Below, piece by piece: positions 23,617 through 32,002 of a stretch of DNA of 46,550 nucleotides. Position 1 is the first letter of the stretch, and each line of letters starts with the position of its first letter. The notes beneath the pieces are model-generated. The model was not told where the DNA came from, made no database searches, and worked only from the letters and a program-made list of their open reading frames with translations. A program made the position numbers and the translations under genes. The stretch is from Flavobacteriales bacterium (GTDB lineage Bacteria > Bacteroidota > Bacteroidia > JACJYZ01): contig JAGQZQ010000015.1 in assembly GCA_020435415.1 (NCBI GenBank), positions 1 through 46,550 on the forward strand. The letters run 5' to 3'.

Positions 23617-25494
23617 ATGCAAAAGTACCGTATCGCACTTATCTTCCTGGCAGCTGTCATTCCGTATTTTATTACTTTATGGAATGGCTACGTACTCGAT
23701 GACGATCTCTTTATTCTGAAGAACCGTTATGTGCAGCAGGGTGTCACATCCATCCCGGATCTTCTGACCACAAACTTCAGTCATGGTGCTGACGGTTTCA
23801 ACGATGGACTGTACCGGCCACTGGCACCGATCACCTGGGCCATTGATCATTCAATCGCAGGAAACAATGCGTGGTTCGGACACGCCATGAATATCCTGAT
23901 TTATGGCACCATTTGCGTGTTGCTTTATCTTCTTTTAGGGGAGATGATGGGAGATCGGAATACTCAGATGACCATGATCGTTGCTCTTTTATACGCTGTT
24001 CATCCCATTCATACGGAAGCGGTAGCCAATATCAAAGGGCGTGACGAGTTGCTGGCCATGCTGTTTTTTCTGATGGCTTCACGGGCCGCATTACAATATG
24101 CTACGAGCAGTCGTTGGACGACATTGCTGCTATGTGTCGGCTATTTTGGTTTAGCCTTTTTGTCGAAGGAAAGTGCAGTGACTGCCATAGCCGTGATCCC
24201 ATTGTTGGTATTTGTCTCAAAGCCGGTGTCGCCAATAAGGACATGGCGTTTAACTTTCGCATTAACGTTAGCTGGAGTATTACTCTTTCTTTGGCGGTTC
24301 CATGTAATTCATTCTATGGACAGGACGGTGGATGGTGGTATTGTAAGCTTGTTGAATAACTCGGTCGTCGGAGCTGATGGCCTCAGTGGCCGTCTGGCAT
24401 CTGCAATGTGGTTGCAATGTCACTACATCGGGTTGCTGATTTGGCCCTTTAACCTCAGCCATGACTATTCATACAATCAGATTCCGGCGGTGGATTGGGG
24501 GTTCTGGCCCCTGTGGCTCGCCGCACCCGTGCTGGCCACTTTGATTGGTTGGGCAGTTCTTGATATGAGGAAAAGGGGAGTGGGAGGGTATGCCATCCTG
24601 TTCTACTTTGTCACCATCTCCGTAGTTGCCAATCTCTTCTTCCTGATTGGTGCAACCCTGGCCGAGAGGTTCTTGTTCATGCCTTCGCTGGGCTTTTGTT
24701 TGCTTGTTGGATGGTTGGTCTCCCGGAAACCAAATATACCGGCGCCGTTAAGAGCATTGGGTGTATTGGTGCTGGTGGTATGGGGTGTGCAAACCGGTAT
24801 GCGTGCACAAACATGGAAGGATAACATGACTTTGTTTGGCACCGATGTAAAACATACACCGGAGAGTGCAAGGGTGCAATACAATTATGGTACGGAACTT
24901 TACAGAGTGGGTGTGCAACATCAGGGGGAAGAGGTGTTAAAGTATAACCGCGATGCCGTTGAACATCTTTCTCACGCAGTAAATATCTATCCGGCCTACC
25001 TGGATGCCTGGAGTAACCTGGGAATATCTTATATGATGCTTTCTGAATTTGACTCCTCCCTGGCGTGTTTTCAGAAGGTGTTGGGTATTGAGGCGGGATA
25101 CCGCAAAGCGTGGTATAATACGGCACTTGTTTATTTTCAAACGCGTCGTTACAAAGAAGCCATTCCGTGGTTGAGTCGTTATGTAGCGGATAAAGAGGAT
25201 CCTCAGGCGCTGCATTACCTTGGACTGTCTTACGGTTACCTGGGAGATCCGGGGAGCGGATTGCCTTACCTGATGAGGTCATTGAATGTGCAACCCGTCA
25301 ATGCGTCATTGTTAAAGGATATCGGTGTGGCCTATGGTTATTTGCAGGACTATCCCAGGGCATTGGAATATTCATTGAAGGCCTGGGCTTTGGATAACAC
25401 CGATAAAAACCTGGCGATGAACATTGGCCTGACCTACCGTGCGCTTGGAGATCAGGCCAATGCTGAGAAATTCTTCAGGCTATCAGGAAAATGA
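23617..25494 (+). CDS. TMTC-like polytopic membrane protein with TPR tail
   Basis: This is a protein of about 625 residues (start MQKYRIALIF, 6 bases after the phosphatase stop). About ten membrane segments fill the first 400 residues. The first loop carries YVLDDDLFILKN, an acidic motif in the position used by GT-C glycosyltransferases, and GLYRPLAPITWAID and HPIHTEAVANIKGRDEL are conserved stretches of the TMTC/TPR membrane-protein family. Residues about 420-625 form four to five TPR repeats (AWSNLGISYMMLSEFDSSLA, AWYNTALVYFQTRRYKEA). A role in transferring a sugar from a lipid carrier to surface proteins is plausible. Probably co-transcribed with the sensor phosphatase. Confidence 0.85.
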   Translation: MQKYRIALIFLAAVIPYFITLWNGYVLDDDLFILKNRYVQQGVTSIPDLLTTNFSHGADGFNDGLYRPLAPITWAIDHSIAGNNAWFGHAMNILIYGTICVLLYLLLGEMMGDRNTQMTMIVALLYAVHPIHTEAVANIKGRDELLAMLFFLMASRAALQYATSSRWTTLLLCVGYFGLAFLSKESAVTAIAVIPLLVFVSKPVSPIRTWRLTFALTLAGVLLFLWRFHVIHSMDRTVDGGIVSLLNNSVVGADGLSGRLASAMWLQCHYIGLLIWPFNLSHDYSYNQIPAVDWGFWPLWLAAPVLATLIGWAVLDMRKRGVGGYAILFYFVTISVVANLFFLIGATLAERFLFMPSLGFCLLVGWLVSRKPNIPAPLRALGVLVLVVWGVQTGMRAQTWKDNMTLFGTDVKHTPESARVQYNYGTELYRVGVQHQGEEVLKYNRDAVEHLSHAVNIYPAYLDAWSNLGISYMMLSEFDSSLACFQKVLGIEAGYRKAWYNTALVYFQTRRYKEAIPWLSRYVADKEDPQALHYLGLSYGYLGDPGSGLPYLMRSLNVQPVNASLLKDIGVAYGYLQDYPRALEYSLKAWALDNTDKNLAMNIGLTYRALGDQANAEKFFRLSGK

Positions 25495-25495
25495 T

Positions 25496-26161
25496 CTATT
25501 CATCCGTCAGGTCAATGACATCCACACCGGGATGCGCAGCCGGGTCGAAAGAAAACACTTTGTCGGATATCTCCTGATCCGTTTTTATTTCTTTTAATTC
25601 ATAAGTGTAGTAGGTGCCGTCCTTGCCAAAGAATCTGGCCATGACCACATGGTTCTTGGCTGCATCAATACTCAGTCTGACCCTCGAGAAATTCTTACCC
25701 GCATCCTTTGGTACCAGGTCAATGAGGTCTACGGATATCCCGTTTTCGGTGGTCTTCTTGATGTATTTGAATTTCCATCCTTCTTCATAGGACTTGAACA
25801 TATCCACCGGGCTCATCGCATCCGGATCCGGAATGCTCTTTTGTACTTCGTCACTGGCCTTGAGGTAGGTCCACACGTACTTTCCGTCGTAAATGATCTC
25901 CTGTCCGGCGATCTTCAATACGTACTTATCTCCCTTGATACGAATATCCCCGTCCTGACTATCCTTAATGTCGTCAGATTTATTTTCCAGGGTATAGGTG
26001 AATTTAGCTGAGATGGTCTTGTATTTCTTTGTTTCAGCGCTTACCTGATCCAGTAGTTTTTTCGCTTTCGGGTCTCTTACGTCCGTATCATCATCCTGCG
26101 CCATGGCGCCACCTGTATAAAGAATGGCGAAGAAAGAGAGTGCTATGCTGAATTTTTTCAT
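25496..26161 (-). CDS. lolA: LolA-type outer-membrane lipoprotein carrier
   Basis: This 221-residue periplasmic protein has a signal peptide (IALSFFAILYTGGAMAQ) and a LolA-like fold: the helix AKKLLDQVSAETKKYKTISA, then the long half-barrel strands (AKFTYTLE, IRIKGDKYVLKIAGQEIIYD, YVWTYLKASDEVQKS). The C-terminal strand SFDPAAHPGVDVIDL is typical of Bacteroidota LolA-like proteins. LolA shuttles lipoproteins from the inner to the outer membrane. It follows ftsK by 17 bases on the same strand, an order often seen in other bacteria, so the two probably form an operon. The gene's end is 1 base from the convergent TMTC-like gene. Confidence 0.88.
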   Translation of the reverse strand: MKKFSIALSFFAILYTGGAMAQDDDTDVRDPKAKKLLDQVSAETKKYKTISAKFTYTLENKSDDIKDSQDGDIRIKGDKYVLKIAGQEIIYDGKYVWTYLKASDEVQKSIPDPDAMSPVDMFKSYEEGWKFKYIKKTTENGISVDLIDLVPKDAGKNFSRVRLSIDAAKNHVVMARFFGKDGTYYTYELKEIKTDQEISDKVFSFDPAAHPGVDVIDLTDE

Positions 26162-26178
26162 GATTCCGATGTATTAGA

Positions 26179-28602
26179 TTATTGGTCTCCCTGTGGTGGA
26201 TTCAAAAACTGTTCCAAAGCTGTTTCGTCGGGAATGAGAACCTGTCGTGCCTTGCTTCCCTCAAACGGTCCGATGATGCCGGCAGCCTCCAGTTGATCAA
26301 TGATCCGACCTGCCCGGTTATAGCCAAGTTTTAATCTTCTTTGCAGGAGCGAGGCAGAACCTTGCTGGTGGATAACCACAATGCGTGCGGCATCTTCAAA
26401 CATGGCATCCCGTTCGTCCGGAGAGATGCTTCCGGGGCCTTCGGCGGACTCATCTACAAACTCGGGAAGCAGGTGTGCATCGGCATATCCACGCTGGTTG
26501 CCGATGAACTCCGTGACATTCTCTACCTCCGGGGTGTCCAGGAAGGCACATTGTATCCTCAGGAGTTCACTGCCGGTGGAAAGCAGCATGTCCCCGCGTC
26601 CAATTAATTGCTCCGCTCCGCCATTGTCCAGGATGGTTCGGGAATCTATTTTGGAAGTGACCCGGAAAGCGATCCGTGATGGGAAGTTGGCTTTGATGGT
26701 ACCCGTGATGATGTTCACCGAAGGGCGTTGTGTTGCGATGATCAGGTGAATTCCGATGGCCCGTGCTAATTGAGCAAGACGGGAAATGGGTGTTTCTATT
26801 TCCTTGCCGGCGGTCATAATGAGGTCCGCAAACTCATCAATTACCAAAACGATGTATGGAAGATAGCGATGACCTTCATTCGGATTCAGTTTCCGGGCAA
26901 TGAACTTGGCATTGTATTCTTTGATCGTTCTTGCTCCGGCATTTTTAAGGAGGTCATAACGCTGGTCCATTTCTATGGTCATGGACTTAACCGTATGTAT
27001 TACCTTGTTGGTGTCTGTGATGATGGCTTCTTCGGCATCGGGAAGTTTGGCCAGGAAGTGACGTTCAATTTTCCGGAACAAAGTCAGCTCCACTTTTTTG
27101 GGATCCACCAGCACAAATTTAACCTGAGACGGATGCTTCTTATATAGCAGCGAAGCAAGCATGGCATTGAGTCCGACTGACTTTCCCTGACCGGTAGCGC
27201 CGGCAACAAGCACGTGAGGCATTTTGGTCAGGTCCGCAATGTATATCTCATTGGAGATGGTGCGTCCGAGAACCATGGGCAGATCCATCTTTGTATTCCT
27301 GAACTTTTCAGATTCGATCAGCGATCGCATGGAAACCACCTGAGGGTTTTGGTTGGGAACCTCGATACCGATCGTACCCCGGCCCGGAATGGGCGCAATG
27401 ATACGGATACCCAGGGCAGAAAGACTCAGTGCGATATCATCTTCAAGGTTCTTGATCTTGGAAATCCGCACACCGGCTTCCGGAATGATCTCATATAATG
27501 TAACGGTTGGCCCGATGGTTGCTTTGATCTTCGCGATCTTGATGTTGTAGTTGCCCAGTGTTTCTACGATCCGGTTTTTGTTGGCTTCGAGTTCTCCCTT
27601 GTCTACACTGATTTCACCTTGTCCGTGCTCTTCCAGCAGGTCTGCCGTTGGGAACTTATAACTGGACAGGTCCAGGGTCGGATCATATTCTTCCATGGGA
27701 GGATCGTCTCCGGCAATATCCTCTTCTCCATGTCCGTCCGAAGGCGGGGCTTCTTCGATCGAGAAATCGACACCTTCATCACCATTGTCTGATTCATCAA
27801 AACCTTCCGCCGGGATATCTGATTCAGTATCGAGTTCGATGGGGCCGGCCTGATCGGGATCAACCGTTGGCACACTTTCCTCAGTAACTTCTTCTTCCTC
27901 CTGATTCAGGACTGTATTTTTAAGTATAAGATCGTCGGTTTCTTCCGATATCTCTTCTTCCTCTGTTTTACTGCGAACGAAGGAGGGGAGCCGAAATGAT
28001 AAATTATATGCCCCAACCAGGAAGCCCAGCATGGTAAACAAAAGCAACAGGTAAGTGCCGATCACACCAAGGAAGGCCTGGAGCCATTTGCCCAGGAAAT
28101 AGCCAAAGCCGCCTCCCATGAACAAATACTGAGATTGAAAAATGCATCCCAGTGTAATGGAAAACCAGAATAGTCCGAATAAGCCGTAAAGTAAGCTACG
28201 TCTCAGCGGAAGCAGACTGACGTGAAACAACGCACGGACACCAAGCAGAATACTTATGAAAACAAAGTAGAAGGAAGCGATACCAAACCACCGGTGAATA
28301 AATACATAAGACAGGACAGCGCCGAATTTACCGATGCGGTTGTTAACCGGTTCGGTGATATCCCCTGATAAGTCGGACCATCCACCGGCGACCTTGTCTT
28401 GGTCTGCTTTCCATGTAAACAGAAAACTGGTAAACGCAATGAGCATATACAACCCGGCAAGCAACAGCACCAATCCTGTGATCTTGCGCACACGTTCATC
28501 CCTTACGAACCGCAGGCATTTGTCGTATGTCCTTCGGATCATTCCGGGCTTCCTGCTCTTTTTGCTATCGCTGTTTTTCAGTTTGTTTCCCTGGACGGCC
28601 AT
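26179..28602 (-). CDS. ftsK: FtsK/SpoIIIE DNA translocase
   Basis: This 807-residue translocase moves DNA at the division septum. The N-terminal part has four to five membrane segments (about residues 42-63, 97-121, 138-160 and 177-198), then a short acidic linker (about 212-310). The motor has Walker A GATGQGKS (468-475) and Walker B IVLVIDEFADLIM. The C-terminal gamma winged helix (GSASLLQRRLKLGYNRAGRI, IDQLEAAGIIGP) recognises orienting DNA sequences. The linker is much shorter than that of E. coli FtsK, which is usual for this phylum. lolA lies just downstream. Confidence 0.97.
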   Translation of the reverse strand: MAVQGNKLKNSDSKKSRKPGMIRRTYDKCLRFVRDERVRKITGLVLLLAGLYMLIAFTSFLFTWKADQDKVAGGWSDLSGDITEPVNNRIGKFGAVLSYVFIHRWFGIASFYFVFISILLGVRALFHVSLLPLRRSLLYGLFGLFWFSITLGCIFQSQYLFMGGGFGYFLGKWLQAFLGVIGTYLLLLFTMLGFLVGAYNLSFRLPSFVRSKTEEEEISEETDDLILKNTVLNQEEEEVTEESVPTVDPDQAGPIELDTESDIPAEGFDESDNGDEGVDFSIEEAPPSDGHGEEDIAGDDPPMEEYDPTLDLSSYKFPTADLLEEHGQGEISVDKGELEANKNRIVETLGNYNIKIAKIKATIGPTVTLYEIIPEAGVRISKIKNLEDDIALSLSALGIRIIAPIPGRGTIGIEVPNQNPQVVSMRSLIESEKFRNTKMDLPMVLGRTISNEIYIADLTKMPHVLVAGATGQGKSVGLNAMLASLLYKKHPSQVKFVLVDPKKVELTLFRKIERHFLAKLPDAEEAIITDTNKVIHTVKSMTIEMDQRYDLLKNAGARTIKEYNAKFIARKLNPNEGHRYLPYIVLVIDEFADLIMTAGKEIETPISRLAQLARAIGIHLIIATQRPSVNIITGTIKANFPSRIAFRVTSKIDSRTILDNGGAEQLIGRGDMLLSTGSELLRIQCAFLDTPEVENVTEFIGNQRGYADAHLLPEFVDESAEGPGSISPDERDAMFEDAARIVVIHQQGSASLLQRRLKLGYNRAGRIIDQLEAAGIIGPFEGSKARQVLIPDETALEQFLNPPQGDQ

Positions 28603-28700
28603 GGGCTGTCTGCATTATAAACTCGAAAATTAGTGGATTTTCTTCCTTGAAAAACGCGGGAAAGGCTAATTTATTAACAGGAAGGCGTGGATGAATGCAG

Positions 28701-29444
28701 TTAATCCAACTCGTTGAACGTGTCGGAAATCTCCTGCATTTTGGAGAGCACCTCTGCTTTGTTCACCGCTTTGTAATCGGATGGGATCCGGAAATCCTCG
28801 TCATTCACTTTGCTCATTAGAACTTTTTCAGCCACGAAGCGCATGTGAATGCCATTCTGAATAATCTCATATTGAAGAAGAACCCCGGGAATATCGTTGA
28901 ATGGTGTTGCCCAATTGGGCGCTTCTATGTTGATATCGTCCGTGTAATATAGGGTGGCCTCTGGAATATTGGCGTCGGCAAATACCACCTTTACCTTGTT
29001 ACACTTATAACCTGCAATTACCTTGCTTCCCTGCTCCCTGGTAACTTCAACCTTCCCCAGGTGATCATACAGTTCCGCAGCTTCATTTCCTTCAAAGGTG
29101 GAAGCGATACGGTCGTTAAAGAACTTTACAGCCACCTGCAACTCCTGGCTCTCATTGTCTGAGATGATGTATGTTTTCATTACACCCATCGACTTAAGCT
29201 CGGAGACTGTCAGATTATCTTTGAATGTATAGCGCATCTGGGTTGGCAGCAAATGGGCAAAAGCATGCTGTTTGGACATGGTCGGATAGGTGACCGAATA
29301 AAGAATAACACCTTCGGAGATACCTTCCTCCGTGGTAGAAGGAGTACAGGTCGACAGAGCCAACATAGCCGCCACACAAATACCTGTCAAGCGAAAGGTG
29401 ATACGGTGGAAGCAGGAGAATGTCATTGCGGTAATGAAGGTCAA
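28701..29444 (-). CDS. Putative lipoprotein, unknown function
   Basis: This 247-residue protein has a lipoprotein signal (GICVAAMLALSTC, lipobox LSTC). The mature part begins with a small domain (GVILYSVTYPTMSKQHAFAH), and later AGYKCNKVKVVFAD and ATLYYTDDINIEAP recall the GLPGLI/DUF4412 type of periplasmic proteins, but I cannot assign it firmly. An in-frame ATG six codons in would also give a working signal. It lies between the arginine decarboxylase gene and ftsK on the same strand, with gaps of 70-100 bp on either side. Confidence 0.75.
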   Translation of the reverse strand: MTFITAMTFSCFHRITFRLTGICVAAMLALSTCTPSTTEEGISEGVILYSVTYPTMSKQHAFAHLLPTQMRYTFKDNLTVSELKSMGVMKTYIISDNESQELQVAVKFFNDRIASTFEGNEAAELYDHLGKVEVTREQGSKVIAGYKCNKVKVVFADANIPEATLYYTDDINIEAPNWATPFNDIPGVLLQYEIIQNGIHMRFVAEKVLMSKVNDEDFRIPSDYKAVNKAEVLSKMQEISDTFNELD

Positions 29445-29514
29445 TAGATCGCTTTATTCTGGTCGCGGGGCACGGCACGTCATCTTTCGCAATATACGAA
29501 AATGAATTGATGCC

Positions 29515-30906
29515 TCAATAACCTAACAATTTTAGCATGGTGTCCGGTTGTTGTTCGCCGGAAAAAAGCCATGATGTTAATTTTCCATTTTCATCCTTCT
29601 CTACAACCACATGTTGTGGGTTCGGGATCAGGCAATGCTGGATGCCGCCGTATCCGCCCAGCGATTCCTGGTATGCACCGGTATGAAAAAATCCGACATA
29701 CAAAGATTCTCCCTCGCTGATCTTGGGGAGGAACACCTGGTTGTTATGAGATTCGGAATCATAATAGTCCAGGCTATCGCATGTTAATCCGCCCATGTTA
29801 ACACTTCTGTATTCACTGCCCCAGTGATTTACGGCAAGCAATATAAAGCGTTGGTTTATGCCCCATGTGTCGGGTAGGGTTGTGATTAATGAGCTATCAA
29901 TCATGTACCAAAGCTCCCTGTCGTTCTGTTGCTTTTGGTCCAGAACGGAATAGATCATCGCACCCGTTTCACCTACCGTATAGGATCCGAATTCGGAATA
30001 CAGATTGGGTTCGTCGATACCCAGTTCATCGCACCGGCCCTTGATCTGATTCACGATCTCTTCCGCCATATAGGCATAATCATAGCTGAAATTAAGCGAA
30101 GTTTTGATGGGGAATCCACCGCCTATGCTTAATGAATCCAGGGAAGGGCAAACCTTTTTAAGTTCGCAATAGACATTGATGCATTTGCGGAGTTCGTTCC
30201 AGTAATAGCTATTGTCTTTTATACCTGTATTGATATGAAAATTCAACATCTTTAATTCAAAGAGATCGTGGGATTCGATTTCCTGTTTGTAAAATTTAAC
30301 GATGTCTGTGTAACGGATGCCTAGCCTGGATGTGTAGAAAGAAAATGTAGGCTCTTCTTCCGTGGCAATCCGGATGCCCAGCTTGCATTTTTCCTTGACA
30401 TGTTCCTTGTAATAAGTGATTTCACTCATGTTATCGAGCGAAGGCACCAGGTTTGTAAAACCATCATTGATCAGATCGCAGATCCATTCCTTATAAAGCT
30501 CCCTTTTGTATCCGTTGCAGTTTATAAAGGTGTCTTTGCTGATCTTTCCTTTATCATAAAGACTTTTTACGATCTGGATATCATAAGCCGAAGAAGTTTC
30601 CAAATGCACACCGTGTTTCAGGGCTTCTTCTATAACAAAAGAAAAATGTGAACTTTTTGTGCAATATGTATAGGTATAGTTACCTTTGTAGCCTGTTTTT
30701 TGAAAAGCCTGATTAAACATCTTTCGGGCCTTGGCAATCTGACTACCGATCTTAGGCAGGTAGGTGATTTTGAGTGGGGTTCCGTATTGTTCAATGAGAT
30801 CCATCAGGGGGATATCATTAAATACCAATTCATCATTTTCAACTTTAAACTCTTCCTGAGGGAAATCGAAAGTTTGTTCGATCAGGTCAAGATAACGGTT
30901 TTTCAT
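29515..30906 (-). CDS. speA: Arginine decarboxylase (PLP fold type III)
   Basis: This 463-residue enzyme converts arginine to agmatine, the first step of polyamine synthesis by the agmatine route. It matches the short Bacteroidota form. The alanine-racemase-like barrel starts near residue 40, with the PLP-lysine strand YTYTYCTKSSHF and the conserved stretches HGVHLETSSAYD, SIGGGFP (phosphate loop) and YSEFGSYTVGETGA. The C-terminal beta domain ends in GFFHTGAYQESLGGYGG, where residues from the partner subunit complete the active site. It is divergent from arginase, which draws on the same substrate. A diaminopimelate or other basic amino-acid decarboxylase is less likely given length and C-terminal motifs. 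Confidence 0.88.
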   Translation of the reverse strand: MKNRYLDLIEQTFDFPQEEFKVENDELVFNDIPLMDLIEQYGTPLKITYLPKIGSQIAKARKMFNQAFQKTGYKGNYTYTYCTKSSHFSFVIEEALKHGVHLETSSAYDIQIVKSLYDKGKISKDTFINCNGYKRELYKEWICDLINDGFTNLVPSLDNMSEITYYKEHVKEKCKLGIRIATEEEPTFSFYTSRLGIRYTDIVKFYKQEIESHDLFELKMLNFHINTGIKDNSYYWNELRKCINVYCELKKVCPSLDSLSIGGGFPIKTSLNFSYDYAYMAEEIVNQIKGRCDELGIDEPNLYSEFGSYTVGETGAMIYSVLDQKQQNDRELWYMIDSSLITTLPDTWGINQRFILLAVNHWGSEYRSVNMGGLTCDSLDYYDSESHNNQVFLPKISEGESLYVGFFHTGAYQESLGGYGGIQHCLIPNPQHVVVEKDENGKLTSWLFSGEQQPDTMLKLLGY

Positions 30907-31048
30907 CCCTGCGGTACGTGGTTATGCCGACTTATCGTTGGCGTTAATATCATGTTTGAATTGTTTGGGTGTACTTTTTCTCACCTGGCAAGCTTCGGCT
31001 GAGGGCCGTAAAGGTAAAAATTTGCAGAAATTTCTGACGTAAATATTT

Positions 31049-32002
31049 ATGAATCATATAGAAGGGTATGCACTCATTGAAGTTCGTTCTGATGTGGGTG
31101 CAGGTACGGAAGGTGCAGCGCTTGGCGCACAAGCCATCCGAGCGGTTGCCGAACAAAAGGGGGATACCCGTTTTTTGAATCTTGATCGTGTATCCCTGGA
31201 GTTTCCGAATGGCTCACCGCTTGAAGAAAACCAAACACCGTGGGCAAAACACATTGTTCCCCTCCTGAAGTTTCAGGAGAAGGTTGCAGATGAAGTCTAT
31301 TCCGCGGTTCATCAGGGAAAGTTCCCGGTGCTCCTTACCGGTGATCATAGCAGTGCCATTGGAATAATCTCAGGATTCAAGAAGGCTTTTGCTGATAAGA
31401 ACATAGGCGTGGTGTGGATCGACGCGCATGCCGATCTCCATTCGCCTTACACCACACCATCCGGAAATTTACACGGTATGCCCCTTGCCGCGTTGATCGG
31501 GGAGGATAATCTCGAGCATCAGATTCATCAGCCCAGTGAAACCACAGAGGTGTGCTGGAAACAAATGAAGAATCTGGCATTTCCCGCTCCGAAGTTCACA
31601 GGCAAAGACCTGGTCTTCGTTGGGGTGCGGAGCACAGAGACACCCGAAGATAAACTGATCGCCAGACACGGCATTCGGAAAATCACCGTAGATGACGTTC
31701 GCAAAAGCAACGGAGCATCCATTGCCCAGGAGGTTCTGGAAACGTTGTCTCACTGCGACGCCATCTTTGTTTCTTTTGATGTGGACAGCCTTGATCCTTC
31801 TATTTCTGCTGCTACAGGAACACCGGTTGACCACGGCCTGAATCTGGAAGAAGTTCATGATATGATGCGGGTATTACTTAAAGATTCCCGGGTGAAAGGC
31901 CTGGAAGTAACAGAGGTGAATCCCACCTTTGAAGAAGACCGGACCATGGCTACCGCTGCTTACGATGTGCTCCTAACTGCCCTGACCAACCATGAGCATT
32001 GA
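31049..32002 (+). CDS. rocF: Arginase (ureohydrolase family)
   Basis: This 317-residue manganese ureohydrolase carries the metal-binding motifs TGDHS, WIDAHADLH and SFDVDSLDP. The arginase-type substrate loop TTPSGNLHGMP favours arginase (arginine to ornithine and urea) over agmatinase. Two small deviations are visible: TGDHS in place of GGDHS, and ATGTPVDHG where GGL usually follows TGTP. It diverges from arginine decarboxylase and its last 11 bases overlap argS. An alternative is an agmatinase acting on the neighbour's product, less likely from the loop. Confidence 0.87.
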   Translation: MNHIEGYALIEVRSDVGAGTEGAALGAQAIRAVAEQKGDTRFLNLDRVSLEFPNGSPLEENQTPWAKHIVPLLKFQEKVADEVYSAVHQGKFPVLLTGDHSSAIGIISGFKKAFADKNIGVVWIDAHADLHSPYTTPSGNLHGMPLAALIGEDNLEHQIHQPSETTEVCWKQMKNLAFPAPKFTGKDLVFVGVRSTETPEDKLIARHGIRKITVDDVRKSNGASIAQEVLETLSHCDAIFVSFDVDSLDPSISAATGTPVDHGLNLEEVHDMMRVLLKDSRVKGLEVTEVNPTFEEDRTMATAAYDVLLTALTNHEH

